Shown here: positions 1-5,806 of the stretch, piece by piece
Layout: each line of letters starts with the position of its first letter
Numbering within the stretch: the stretch's first letter is position 1
Made by a program: the position numbers and the translations under genes
The notes under the pieces: model-generated
What the model was told of the DNA's origin: nothing
The model's database searches: none
What the model saw: the letters and a program-made list of their open reading frames with translations, nothing else
Source: Desulfobulbaceae bacterium UBA2213
GTDB lineage: Bacteria > Desulfobacterota > Desulfobulbia > Desulfobulbales > Desulfocapsaceae
NCBI GenBank assembly: GCA_002327225.1
Contig: DCUN01000112.1
Coordinates: forward strand, 7,028-14,490
Length of the DNA: 7,463 nt
Direction of reading: 5' to 3'

Positions 1-1086
1 GAAGTCCTTGATCCCGAGCAGAACAACAGCTTTAACGATCATTATCTGGATCTGGATTATGATCTTTCAGAGGTCTTTTTCATCACCACGGCCAATAATC
101 TGCATGGGATTCCTGTTCCTCTGCAGGACAGGATGGAGATTATCCGTCTGAACGGCTATACCGAAGGGGAAAAACAGAAAATCGCCGAAGGGTATCTGAT
201 CCCTAAACAGCTTGAGGCTAATGGCTTTAAGCCGGATGATATCCAGATCACTGATGGCGGCATTCTTGAGATCATCCGCCGTTATACCAGGGAGGCCGGG
301 GTCAGGGGCCTGGAGCGGAATCTGGCGTCTCTCTGCCGCAAGATTGCAAGAGACCGGTTGAAGAAAAAACTGAAAGGGAAACGGTATCGGATTACTGCCC
401 AGTCAGTCTTGAAATATCTGGGAACTCCGCTGTACCGTTTCGGTCTGGCTGAAGAGCGAGATGAGATCGGGCTTACCACCGGACTGGCCTGGACCGAGGT
501 GGGCGGGGAGTTGCTGCAGATTGAGGCAACCTTGATGCCAGGCACCGGCAAGCTGACGATTACCGGTAAGCTCGGTGATGTGATGCAGGAATCTGCCCAG
601 GCGGCCTTGAGTTATGTGCGTTCAAGGGCCCTGCGGCTGGGTCTGGAGACGGATTTTTATCAGAAGCTGGATATCCATATCCATGTTCCTGAAGGGGCCA
701 TTCCCAAAGATGGCCCATCTGCCGGGATCACTATCGCCACCACCCTGGTTTCGGCCTTGCTCAAGGCCCCTGTGCGCCACGAGATTGCCATGACCGGAGA
801 GATTACCCTCAGGGGGCGCATCCTTCCCATCGGAGGGTTGACGGAAAAATTACTGGCCGCCAAACGGGGCAATATAACCCATGTCCTGATCCCTAAGGAA
901 AATGAACGGAATCTGGCAGATGTCCCTGCGAATATCAGGAAGAGCCTGGTGATTGAGTGTGTGGAGCATGTCGATGATGTTCTTGAGCGGGCTATAGTCC
1001 TCAAGGAGGGAGAAACACTTTTTAAGGATCTTCCAGTTGGTGATTATGGTAAGGTGATATTAGCGGCAGATAATAGCCACCATTGA
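1..1086 (+). CDS. lon: ATP-dependent protease Lon, C-terminal part (5' end outside window)
   Basis: Lon is a cytoplasmic AAA+ serine protease that unfolds and degrades damaged and regulatory proteins. The reading frame is open from base 1, and the 361 residues present match the second half of bacterial Lon (E. coli Lon is 784 aa). Seen in order: the post-Walker B segment EVLDPEQN (residues 1-8), a sensor-1 region TTANN, the YTREAGVRGLER helical segment with the sensor-2 arginine, TGLAWTEVGGELL, and the protease domain. The catalytic serine lies in PKDGPSAG (codon 718-720) and the catalytic lysine in GLTEK (codon 847-849). They are 43 residues apart, as between S679 and K722 of E. coli Lon, so the enzyme looks intact. 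An ATG at 133 is internal and is not the true start. The gene ends 11 bases before the tRNA promoter and is convergent with the flagellar cluster. Identification is near certain. Confidence 0.98.
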   Translation, partial: EVLDPEQNNSFNDHYLDLDYDLSEVFFITTANNLHGIPVPLQDRMEIIRLNGYTEGEKQKIAEGYLIPKQLEANGFKPDDIQITDGGILEIIRRYTREAGVRGLERNLASLCRKIARDRLKKKLKGKRYRITAQSVLKYLGTPLYRFGLAEERDEIGLTTGLAWTEVGGELLQIEATLMPGTGKLTITGKLGDVMQESAQAALSYVRSRALRLGLETDFYQKLDIHIHVPEGAIPKDGPSAGITIATTLVSALLKAPVRHEIAMTGEITLRGRILPIGGLTEKLLAAKRGNITHVLIPKENERNLADVPANIRKSLVIECVEHVDDVLERAIVLKEGETLFKDLPVGDYGKVILAADNSHH

Positions 1087-1096
1087 TTCTTTTTCC

Positions 1097-1125
1097 TTGA
1101 CGCAACCCGGTGTTCCTGTTAAATA
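1097..1125 (+). promoter_or_regulatory. Sigma70-type promoter of the tRNA operon
   Basis: A -35 box TTGACG (1097-1102) and a -10 box TAAATA (1120-1125) are separated by exactly 17 bases, close to the housekeeping consensus. Transcription would start near 1132, about 14 bases before the mature 5' end of tRNA-Val. Its position just after the lon stop suggests the tRNAs have their own promoter rather than relying on lon readthrough. This is a prediction from the motif alone. Confidence 0.75.
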
Positions 1126-1145
1126 GTTTTCACAATTGATTGAGG

Positions 1146-1221
1146 GGGCGGTTAGCTCAGCTGGGAGAGCATCGGCCTTACAAGCCGAGGGTCACAGGTT
1201 CGATCCCTGTACCGCCCACCA
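1146..1221 (+). tRNA. tRNA-Val (anticodon TAC)
   Basis: This is a 76-nt cloverleaf. The acceptor stem GGGCGGT (1146-1152) pairs with ACCGCCC (1211-1217), followed by discriminator A1218 and an encoded CCA (1219-1221). The D arm has GCTCAGCTGGGAGAGC, the anticodon stem TCGGC/GCCGA encloses loop CTTACAA with anticodon TAC, and the T arm contains GGTTCGATCC. TAC reads GTA and other GTN valine codons. It is co-transcribed with the following tRNA-Asp (17-nt gap). Confidence 0.98.
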
Positions 1222-1238
1222 TCTAATTGTTATGTTTT

Positions 1239-1315
1239 GGAGTGGTAGTTCAGTTGGTTAGAATGCCGGCCTGTCACGCCGGAGGTCGCGGGTTCGAGCC
1301 CCGTCCGCTCCGCCA
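1239..1315 (+). tRNA. tRNA-Asp (anticodon GTC)
   Basis: This is a 77-nt cloverleaf. The acceptor stem GGAGTGG (1239-1245) pairs with CCGCTCC (1305-1311) with one T-G wobble, followed by discriminator G1312 (the aspartate identity base) and an encoded CCA (1313-1315). The anticodon loop CTGTCAC gives anticodon GTC, and the T loop is TTCGAGC. It is the second gene of the tRNA pair and lies 8 bases before the terminator stem. Confidence 0.98.
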
Positions 1316-1323
1316 GCAAATTC

Positions 1324-1363
1324 AAGGGTTTCAACCGTAAGGTTGAAACCCTTTTTTGTTTTT
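1324..1363 (+). terminator. Rho-independent terminator of the tRNA operon
   Basis: A perfect 13-bp stem (1324-1336 with 1341-1353) closes on a GTAA tetraloop of the stable GNRA type and is followed by a T-rich run (T6-G-T5, with the run beginning at the stem foot). The strong U tract lies only on the + side, so it mainly ends the tRNA transcript. It may also hinder - strand transcripts leaving the flagellar cluster, whose last stop codon is at 1372-1374. Confidence 0.95.
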
Positions 1364-1371
1364 ATTCCGAC

Positions 1372-1656
1372 CTACGTGAGCTTGTTCTTGAACTGCTCAT
1401 TCACCTTATAGACAAAGGCCAGAACCTCGGCCACCGTGCGGTAGAGTTCGCCAGGGATTTCCTGTCCCAGGGGAATCCTGGCCAACAGCTCAACGAGATC
1501 AGGGTCTTCCTGGATGTACACACCTGCCTCTCTGGCGGTTTCGATGATTTTCCTGGCAATCTCTCCTTTACCGGTCGCTGCAATCCTTGGCGCACTCCCT
1601 TTATCAGCGTCGTAAATGATGGCAACGGCTTTATCCACTTCTTGTCGCTCAGTCAT
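1372..1656 (-). CDS. Stand-alone FlhB C-terminal (cytoplasmic) domain homologue
   Basis: This 94-residue protein matches the cytoplasmic C-terminal domain of the flagellar/type III export gate protein FlhB. AVAIIYD (11-17) aligns with the strand just after the FlhB self-cleavage site, then come SAPRIAATGKGEIARKI, EAGVYIQEDPDLVELLA and the conserved end PLGQEIPGELYRTVAEVLAFVY. It has none of the FlhB transmembrane helices and no NPTH autocleavage motif; a short MTERQEVDK stretch stands in its place, so it resembles the fragment left after FlhB cleavage. Related free-standing proteins are known, for example YlqH in Bacillus and HP1575 in Helicobacter pylori, the latter able to stand in for a missing FlhB C-terminal domain. 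The ATG lies one base after the stop of the FliK-like gene, which suggests translational coupling. AAAGGTG upstream is a plausible ribosome site. It is probably an accessory of export specificity switching, but its exact role is unknown. Confidence 0.9.
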   Translation of the reverse strand: MTERQEVDKAVAIIYDADKGSAPRIAATGKGEIARKIIETAREAGVYIQEDPDLVELLARIPLGQEIPGELYRTVAEVLAFVYKVNEQFKNKLT

Positions 1657-1657
1657 G

Positions 1658-2707
1658 TTACACCTTTGTGTTCAGGAGTGATTGCCCGGCCGGCACTAAG
1701 AGTCTGATCAGATCTGGGCCGGGCCCGTTTGCCGTTCCTGAAAAGGAGAGGCCCTGGAGAGGGATATCCGCTAACTGCTGCTTGAGGTCGTCACTGAACT
1801 GACTGACAAAATCGGCCTTCTCTTGAGAGTCACAGTTGAATCGCATCCATACCCCGTCTTCTGTCTGGAGAAATACGACAGTGATATCCCCAAGGCCGCT
1901 TAAGGCAAGATGCAGGGAAAAATGAAGCTGTTTCTTCATCTCATGATTTTCTGCCTCCTGCCCCTGTTTCTGGTCGATGAGGAGATAGCCTTGATCGAGG
2001 AAGGTGAATGGCAAGGGGAGAATCAAGGTCTTTTCCTGGTCCAGGCGCAGTTGGCTTACCTGGAAACTCTCGATGCTGGCAAGAAGAGATTTTGCTGTTT
2101 CTCCGACTGTGTCCGCTTCTTTAAAGGAATGAAGCAGCTCCAGAAGTGCCGATTTGAGAGAGCCGGTTCCTTCTCCTTTCAGGCCTCTGCCAAGTTTTGC
2201 TTCTAACTGCAGGCCAAGGGTGTCCACCATCTGTCGCAAGACCTCTCCGCCCTCTTTGCCGCTGAAGGGTTTCTGCTGCAGGGTCAAAAATGCCTCCAAA
2301 GCCTGACGGCTCAAGGGGGTTAATGCCTCTATGAGAGGATTTGGCGGTTGCTGAAGCATTTGCAGCAGAGGGGTCAGGTCAAGATTCTGCCCGATAAAGC
2401 TAAGGGAACGTCCAAGGAAGTGCTGTAAGTCGGGAGCGGCTATAATCTTGAGTTCAACCTGGGGCGTGGTGGCAGTAACCTGGAGCTGCAGCGTCTGACC
2501 AGGGCTCAGGGTGACCGTGTCGCTTTGGGCAAGGATGCGGTTTGAACCTATGTCCAGGATAAATCTGTTGTCACCTGCCGACTCAACCACCAGGGCTTGC
2601 ATGGTCTGGCCTTGCTGCATCTGGTGGGGATTGTGTTGCTGTCCACCAGCTCCGGAGGTGGATGAGCCGAGTAAAGGGGAGGGTGAGAGGGGGGCGATTG
2701 GATTCAT
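1658..2707 (-). CDS. fliK: FliK-like flagellar hook-length control protein
   Basis: This 349-residue protein has the layout of FliK, the secreted molecular ruler that measures hook length and then triggers FlhB to switch export to filament proteins. Seen: a low-complexity Gly/Gln/Pro/Ser N-terminus (1-35), a beta-rich segment (36-90, MQALVV...ELKII), a helical middle, LILPLPF (228-234), and a C-terminal Flg_hook-like domain (about 258-335) with LHFSLHLALSGLGDITVVFL, VWMRF and QLADIPLQGL. FliK sequences are poorly conserved outside the C-terminal domain, so the call rests on that domain and on context. The neighbouring gene encodes a copy of the FlhB cytoplasmic domain, the natural partner of FliK. 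A second, canonical fliK may exist elsewhere in the genome, in which case this would be a paralogue. The ATG is preceded by a purine run (GAGAGAGAGAAG), a weak ribosome site. Confidence 0.82.
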   Translation of the reverse strand: MNPIAPLSPSPLLGSSTSGAGGQQHNPHQMQQGQTMQALVVESAGDNRFILDIGSNRILAQSDTVTLSPGQTLQLQVTATTPQVELKIIAAPDLQHFLGRSLSFIGQNLDLTPLLQMLQQPPNPLIEALTPLSRQALEAFLTLQQKPFSGKEGGEVLRQMVDTLGLQLEAKLGRGLKGEGTGSLKSALLELLHSFKEADTVGETAKSLLASIESFQVSQLRLDQEKTLILPLPFTFLDQGYLLIDQKQGQEAENHEMKKQLHFSLHLALSGLGDITVVFLQTEDGVWMRFNCDSQEKADFVSQFSDDLKQQLADIPLQGLSFSGTANGPGPDLIRLLVPAGQSLLNTKV

Positions 2708-2731
2708 ACTTCTCTCTCTCGGCAGGAAATG

Positions 2732-2758
2732 AAAAAAACTTAGGATTCGTTACGAATC
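2732..2758 (-). terminator. Weak hairpin plus T-tract between PilZ protein B and fliK-like gene
   Basis: On the - strand GATTCG and CGAATC (2744-2758) form a 6-bp stem with a TAA loop, followed after five bases by seven T residues (2738-2732). The stem is short and the T run is offset from it, so this is at best a partial terminator or attenuator that would lower transcription into the fliK-like and flhB-like genes. It occupies most of the 56-base gap between the two genes. Confidence 0.4.
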
Positions 2759-2763
2759 GAGGC

Positions 2764-3435
2764 CTAGACAGCGAATGCGTTCTCGCGGAGGTGTCTGCGT
2801 TGCTCTTTCAGGCAACAGGATACAATGATGTCACATTCTTTCTGAGAGATATTGTCAAATTGCAGTGCTATTTTCCAGCGTTCTTTACGTAATTTTGTTG
2901 CGCGGATTACATGGGAGGCACAGTGTATTTCTGTATCTGTATGGGGCAGGTGAATATGAAGAAGAACACGTTGCCTGTTCTTAAATTCTGCCGGAAAGAT
3001 GGTCAGGGTGCCGCCGCCGGAAAGATCCAGGGTCTCGCCGGAAAGACTCCAGGCCTTGGCTTTTTCTTCGGGGCCAGGTTCGTAACTGGCCGTGATGGTG
3101 GTTCGCAGGTCGGCTCGGTAATAGGTGCGCAGTTCGATCGGGTCAATGGTCTTCTGGGCAAATAATTCCAGAATTCGATCTCCCTTGATTGTTTCGACAC
3201 CCGCCTTGAAGGTGACTGATTTTTCTTCACCCTTCACCACTACAAGACAGCTCTTGCTGGTGTCAATATTCACCGGGATTTGTTTTGGGGGGAAGACCAG
3301 AAAAAAATGAGGGGCAAGAGATTCTTTGTAGATACATTTGAGTTGTACGAAGTCACCATTCGAGAGTGGCAGGTTAACCTCAGCAAGTTGGCTGTCCTGA
3401 ATTTTTTTTATAATATCAACGAGAGAAGATGACAT
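2764..3435 (-). CDS. PilZ-domain c-di-GMP receptor (protein B of a tandem pair)
   Basis: This 223-residue protein has an N-terminal beta-rich domain of about 100 residues followed by a PilZ domain. Both c-di-GMP binding motifs are present: RxxxR as RTYYR (103-107) and D/NxSxxG as DLSGGG (137-142). The layout recalls YcgR-type flagellar brake proteins, in which an N-terminal domain precedes PilZ. It ends with a basic helix (KEQRRHLR). It aligns along its whole length with the upstream gene (SLVDIIKKIQDS with TIQTDFINNIPD, ELRTYYRADL with EMRNYFRVDY), so the two are diverged paralogues. The ATG at 3435 has no clear Shine-Dalgarno sequence but an in-frame TAA lies four codons upstream, so the frame cannot extend further. 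Its place among flagellar genes suggests it couples c-di-GMP to flagellar function or assembly; the target is not known. Confidence 0.9.
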   Translation of the reverse strand: MSSSLVDIIKKIQDSQLAEVNLPLSNGDFVQLKCIYKESLAPHFFLVFPPKQIPVNIDTSKSCLVVVKGEEKSVTFKAGVETIKGDRILELFAQKTIDPIELRTYYRADLRTTITASYEPGPEEKAKAWSLSGETLDLSGGGTLTIFPAEFKNRQRVLLHIHLPHTDTEIHCASHVIRATKLRKERWKIALQFDNISQKECDIIVSCCLKEQRRHLRENAFAV

Positions 3436-3494
3436 TGAGATTTATAAGGTAATATTCATCTGGATTATTCCGAGACCATCAACTGTAAAAAAAA

Positions 3495-4184
3495 TCAGTC
3501 ATTTTTGACCTGTATCTTCAGGCGAAGCAGGCGGCGCTGGGTAATCAGGCATTGGCCAACGATCCTGTCTCTGTCTTCATCGTTGATCTCGTCATAGTGA
3601 TAAGCGACAACATACCTGTTTTCATCTACCTCTGACGTCCTGATTGGACGGGCAAGGAAGGAGATAACTTCGGTTTTGTCGTCAGGAAGGGGGAGTTGAA
3701 GTTTGACCAGTTTATCGGCAGGGGGCTTTTTGTGAAAAAATGCCAGGAGGCCGCTGCCGCTCATGTCGATAGTCGTTCCGGAAATCTTCCAGTGTTCCTC
3801 TGTTGTGCCGAAACCTTCAGGAAATCGGGAACTGGCAATAATCGGCATGGTGTAATCAACCCGAAAATAGTTGCGCATCTCCTCATGGTTGATGGTCTTG
3901 CTGGCGATCATCTCCAGTACCTGGGCATTAACCACCTGCTTGATCATGGCCTCAATGGAGACGCTTTGCCCCGCCATGTCAAGGTTGATGATGCAGGGTG
4001 ATTTGGAGTCAATGGTGTTGACCGGCAGGGAGCCAGGTTCAAACAGGAGATTGAAACCGGGAGCGATTGTCTTCTGGAAGATACAGTGTTGCCGATATCG
4101 GTGATCCGTAGCCTGAAGAGGTAAAAAGATCTTGACCGGTTTTGCGTCTGGAATGTTGTTGATGAAATCAGTTTGTATAGTCAC
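3495..4184 (-). CDS. PilZ-domain c-di-GMP receptor (protein A of a tandem pair, probable GTG start)
   Basis: Starting at the GTG at 4184-4182 this is a 229-residue protein. Motifs: RNYFR (RxxxR, 104-108) and DMSGSG (D/NxSxxG, 140-145) of the PilZ c-di-GMP site, preceded by an N-terminal beta-rich domain and followed by a basic tail (TQRRLLRLK). The frame is open up to an ATG at 4271 (258 aa), but the extra 29 residues are basic and unlike the family, have no counterpart in the paralogue downstream, and coincide with a palindromic repeat at 4220-4236. From the GTG, the N-terminus aligns with the start of protein B and both motifs fall at nearly the same residue numbers, so the GTG is preferred. 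AGAGA nine bases upstream is a possible ribosome site. A T8 run directly follows the stop codon. Role inferred: c-di-GMP control of motility. Confidence 0.88.
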   Translation of the reverse strand: MTIQTDFINNIPDAKPVKIFLPLQATDHRYRQHCIFQKTIAPGFNLLFEPGSLPVNTIDSKSPCIINLDMAGQSVSIEAMIKQVVNAQVLEMIASKTINHEEMRNYFRVDYTMPIIASSRFPEGFGTTEEHWKISGTTIDMSGSGLLAFFHKKPPADKLVKLQLPLPDDKTEVISFLARPIRTSEVDENRYVVAYHYDEINDEDRDRIVGQCLITQRRLLRLKIQVKND

Positions 4185-4219
4185 GATAAGAGATCTCTGA
4201 TTGTTGAGGAACCGATGTC

Positions 4220-4236
4220 GTCGGGTTCTACCCGAC
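4220..4236. repeat. Short REP-like palindrome, copy 1
   Basis: GTCGGGT (4220-4226) pairs with ACCCGAC (4230-4236) around a 3-base loop. A closely similar palindrome lies at 7385-7401; read on the - strand the two share GTCGGGT(T/A)GAA followed by CCCGA. It lies upstream of the preferred GTG start of PilZ protein A. Two copies in 7.5 kb suggest a dispersed repeat, but chance cannot be ruled out. Confidence 0.5.
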
Positions 4237-4299
4237 AATTGGGGGTTGCCCGATAGAAACGCAGTGTCCATTACCCTGCTTGACCTTCTCTATGATTCA

Positions 4300-4442
4300 A
4301 GGCTACCTTGAAAAATGGTCTTTTTGCCCAAGCTCTGCGTTGTTCTGAAAATTTTATCCTCGGAATATCATCTATATGCCTGCGGTAAAATTTTCTTCAC
4401 GCCTTGATCTTGAACAAAAACCCTGATTTTTCAAGGTACCCT
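4300..4442. repeat. ~143-bp imperfect palindromic element, possible MITE
   Basis: The two halves are inverted copies centred on 4371. Outer arms: ACCTTGAAAAAT (4305-4316) matches ATTTTTCAAGGT (4426-4437) perfectly, extended by further paired bases to 4300 and 4442. Inner arms: GAAAATTTTA (4347-4356) and TAAAATTTTC (4386-4395). TTTTTG/CAAAAA and an ACGC/GCGT-containing stretch also match between the halves, and the centre (4361-4381) is itself partly palindromic. The hexamer TCAAGG flanks it on both sides (4297-4302, 4442-4447). No ORF lies in it. This form fits a non-autonomous miniature inverted-repeat element or a large structured intergenic repeat; a structured leader RNA is an alternative. 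It separates the chaperone genes from the PilZ/FliK genes. Confidence 0.65.
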
Positions 4443-4452
4443 CAAGGTAAAT

Positions 4453-4481
4453 CTGATTTATTATCAGTCTTGAAAAAGACT
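4453..4481 (-). other. Two overlapping small hairpins at the end of the helical gene
   Basis: CTGAT/ATCAG (4453-4457 with 4463-4467) and AGTCTT/AAGACT (4466-4471 with 4476-4481, four-base loop) share bases 4466-4467 and so cannot both form fully. The second overlaps the TAG stop of the gene at 4480. No clear T tract follows on the - strand, so a normal intrinsic terminator is not supported. Confidence 0.3.
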
Positions 4482-4893
4482 AGCAATATTTCCGTGTATT
4501 GTCGAGCCTTTCAATAAGTTTTTTTTTGACCAGGGATGTTTGTTCCCATATCTGATCAAAAGTCAGTGTGACTTTGGCAAGCATGTCCTGGTACGACCTG
4601 ACAAAATCGGTGTTGACGATCTCGGCGCCGGCAAGAGAGAGTATGGCAACGAGTTGATCATCCAGGCTTGCAAGATCTTGCTGCATCTTGGCCAGGTGCT
4701 CGCTTCGCACGAGAACCTGTTGGGGTGATAAGGTGGTCATGTCAGTAAGCAGAGAGGATGCTGCCCGGTCGAGGAGGGTGTATCTCTCTATGGTCTGACG
4801 GAAGGAGTGTTTGACATCGATTATGGCGGAAGGGGAAGTGGAGGCATGATCCGGCAGTCGGACCGGAGCGGTGGAAGGCAGGGGGGCAGCCAT
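4480..4893 (-). CDS. Small helical protein of unknown family, flagellar cluster
   Basis: I do not recognise this 137-residue protein. After a Pro/Ser/Ala-rich N-terminus (1-25) it looks almost wholly alpha-helical, with heptad-like spacing in FRQTIERYTLLDRAASSLL and LAKMQQDLASLDDQLVAIL and a basic C-terminal helix (LVKKKLIERLDNTRKYC). It has no membrane segment and no signal peptide. Size and helical make-up resemble type III export chaperones of the FlgN/FliT kind, and it directly follows such a gene, so a chaperone or export accessory role is a reasonable guess. The ATG at 4893-4891 is chosen because AAAGGG lies eight bases upstream and the ATG overlaps the TGA of the preceding gene by one base (TGATG). 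A TTG one codon earlier is the alternative. Confidence 0.8.
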   Translation of the reverse strand: MAAPLPSTAPVRLPDHASTSPSAIIDVKHSFRQTIERYTLLDRAASSLLTDMTTLSPQQVLVRSEHLAKMQQDLASLDDQLVAILSLAGAEIVNTDFVRSYQDMLAKVTLTFDQIWEQTSLVKKKLIERLDNTRKYC

Positions 4894-5345
4894 CAAAGTG
4901 ACCCTTTGAAAATGTCACCATTCCGCGCAGGAGTTGACTGGCAGTATCCGTGCAAGGCTGCACGTCCGCCCTGCATCTCTTTGATTTCATGGGCCAGAAG
5001 AGATTTGATATTACTGACGGTAGTGAGCAGCGAACGGTTATGGTGTAGAATCTGCTGCATGATATCCTGGCGCTTGTTGAGTAAAGGATGAGCGGATTCG
5101 TCTATGTTCTTCTCCTGCAGGGTGGCGATAAGGTCGCGATCAGCAAGGGCTGCCTGCTCCTGTAATTGCAGGAGTTCCGTCCCCCTCAGCTCCAGTGTTG
5201 CCGGATTCTTGCCGCCGATATCACTGTTGATGGCGGCAAACAGGGTGAGAATATCCTCGTAGCGCCTGACTGAAGAAAGGAGCAGGGCGTCGAGTTTTCC
5301 CATGGATTGCTGTCTGCTTAAGGGCTCAGGCATAATTTCTGTCAT
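4893..5345 (-). CDS. FlgN/FliT-like flagellar export chaperone (tentative)
   Basis: This 150-residue protein is predicted to be mostly helical: long amphipathic segments at about 16-40, 50-78 and 87-125, then a short Gly-rich tail with GGRAALHGY (126-134). A KRQDIMQQILHHNRSLL-type central helix and a tail with an aromatic residue after a Gly turn are typical of FlgN-family chaperones, which hold hook-associated proteins FlgK/FlgL before export. FliT, the FliD chaperone, usually sits right after fliS, so the position argues for FliT function even if the fold reads as FlgN-like. The start ATG overlaps the fliS stop by four bases (ATGA), a sign of translational coupling; there is only a weak ribosome site. 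A second ATG four codons in is possible. The family call is from pattern and context, not strong motif identity. Confidence 0.75.
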   Translation of the reverse strand: MTEIMPEPLSRQQSMGKLDALLLSSVRRYEDILTLFAAINSDIGGKNPATLELRGTELLQLQEQAALADRDLIATLQEKNIDESAHPLLNKRQDIMQQILHHNRSLLTTVSNIKSLLAHEIKEMQGGRAALHGYCQSTPARNGDIFKGSL

Positions 5346-5794
5346 CCCGCGGCGTTGAGCGCCATGTAAGCATTTCCAGGCTGTGATTTTTTCTCGGGCG
5401 ATGGATTTACCTCGTCCAGTTGCTGGCGGTTAATTTCAATGGCCTCGCCCCAGGTCTGACGCAGATCAACCAGTAATCCCTCAACGGTTTTCAGTTTTTT
5501 TCCGCTTTCGTCTTTACGGGCGGCGTTCAGCTCACGGATCATGAATTGATAGAGCCCATCCAGATCTGCGGCAATTTGACCACCTATCTCATGATTGAGT
5601 GTGTTGGAAAATTCGGTGATGATGGCCAGGGTCTTGCTGATTCGCTCCAGCTTCTGCACCTGATTGCCATTTTCACCGGCCATGATGGCCTGACGGGTAA
5701 AACGGATGGCGCCATCATAGAGCATGATCAAAATCTGTTCCGGTGTGGCTGTAGAGATATGATTCTGCTGATATTGGTTCATGTAGGCATTCAT
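5342..5794 (-). CDS. fliS: Flagellar export chaperone FliS
   Basis: FliS binds the C-terminal end of flagellin in the cytoplasm and prevents early polymerisation before export. The 150-residue product shows the family signature near the N-terminus (YQQNHISTATPEQILIMLYD, 8-27), then GAIRFTRQA, ISKTLAIITEF (52-62), a LNHEIGGQIAADLDGLYQFM stretch (66-85) and LLVDLRQTWGEAI (107-119). Bacterial FliS is usually about 120-150 residues, so the gene is complete, with a slightly long polar C-terminal tail (130-150). AAAGGGA precedes the ATG at good distance. It starts 12 bases after fliD, and fliD-fliS is a common gene order. Confidence 0.97.
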   Translation of the reverse strand: MNAYMNQYQQNHISTATPEQILIMLYDGAIRFTRQAIMAGENGNQVQKLERISKTLAIITEFSNTLNHEIGGQIAADLDGLYQFMIRELNAARKDESGKKLKTVEGLLVDLRQTWGEAIEINRQQLDEVNPSPEKKSQPGNAYMALNAAG

Positions 5795-5806
5795 TGTTGA
5801 TTCCCT

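Noticed and set aside
282..1004. Two - strand open frames (282-551 and 660-1004) opposite lon
   Set aside because: They lie entirely within the strongly conserved lon coding frame and their products are Ser/Arg/Pro-rich with no family resemblance; they are shadows.
1146..1363. tRNA pair as an integration (att) site
   Set aside because: tRNA 3' ends are common integration targets, but there is no integrase, no direct repeat of the tRNA 3' end in the window, and a normal terminator follows at once.
1910..2206. + strand open frame of 98 codons opposite the fliK-like gene
   Set aside because: It is antisense to a gene with a recognisable C-terminal domain, has no neighbouring ribosome site I would trust, and its product looks arbitrary.
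2662..2892. + strand open frame across the gap between fliK-like and PilZ protein B
   Set aside because: It runs antisense over the ends of both genes and the hairpin between them, with a product of no recognisable family.
4189..4198. 10-bp palindrome AGAGATCTCT just before the GTG of PilZ protein A, as an operator
   Set aside because: It is short, contains the putative ribosome site and has no second copy in the window, so there is no support for an operator beyond symmetry.
4742..5091. Open frames on both strands (4742-4990 - and 4807-5091 +) over the chaperone gene junction
   Set aside because: They overlap two co-directional genes that are linked by start/stop overlaps and have helical, chaperone-like products; the alternative products are rich in Cys/Arg/Pro and look like out-of-frame translation.
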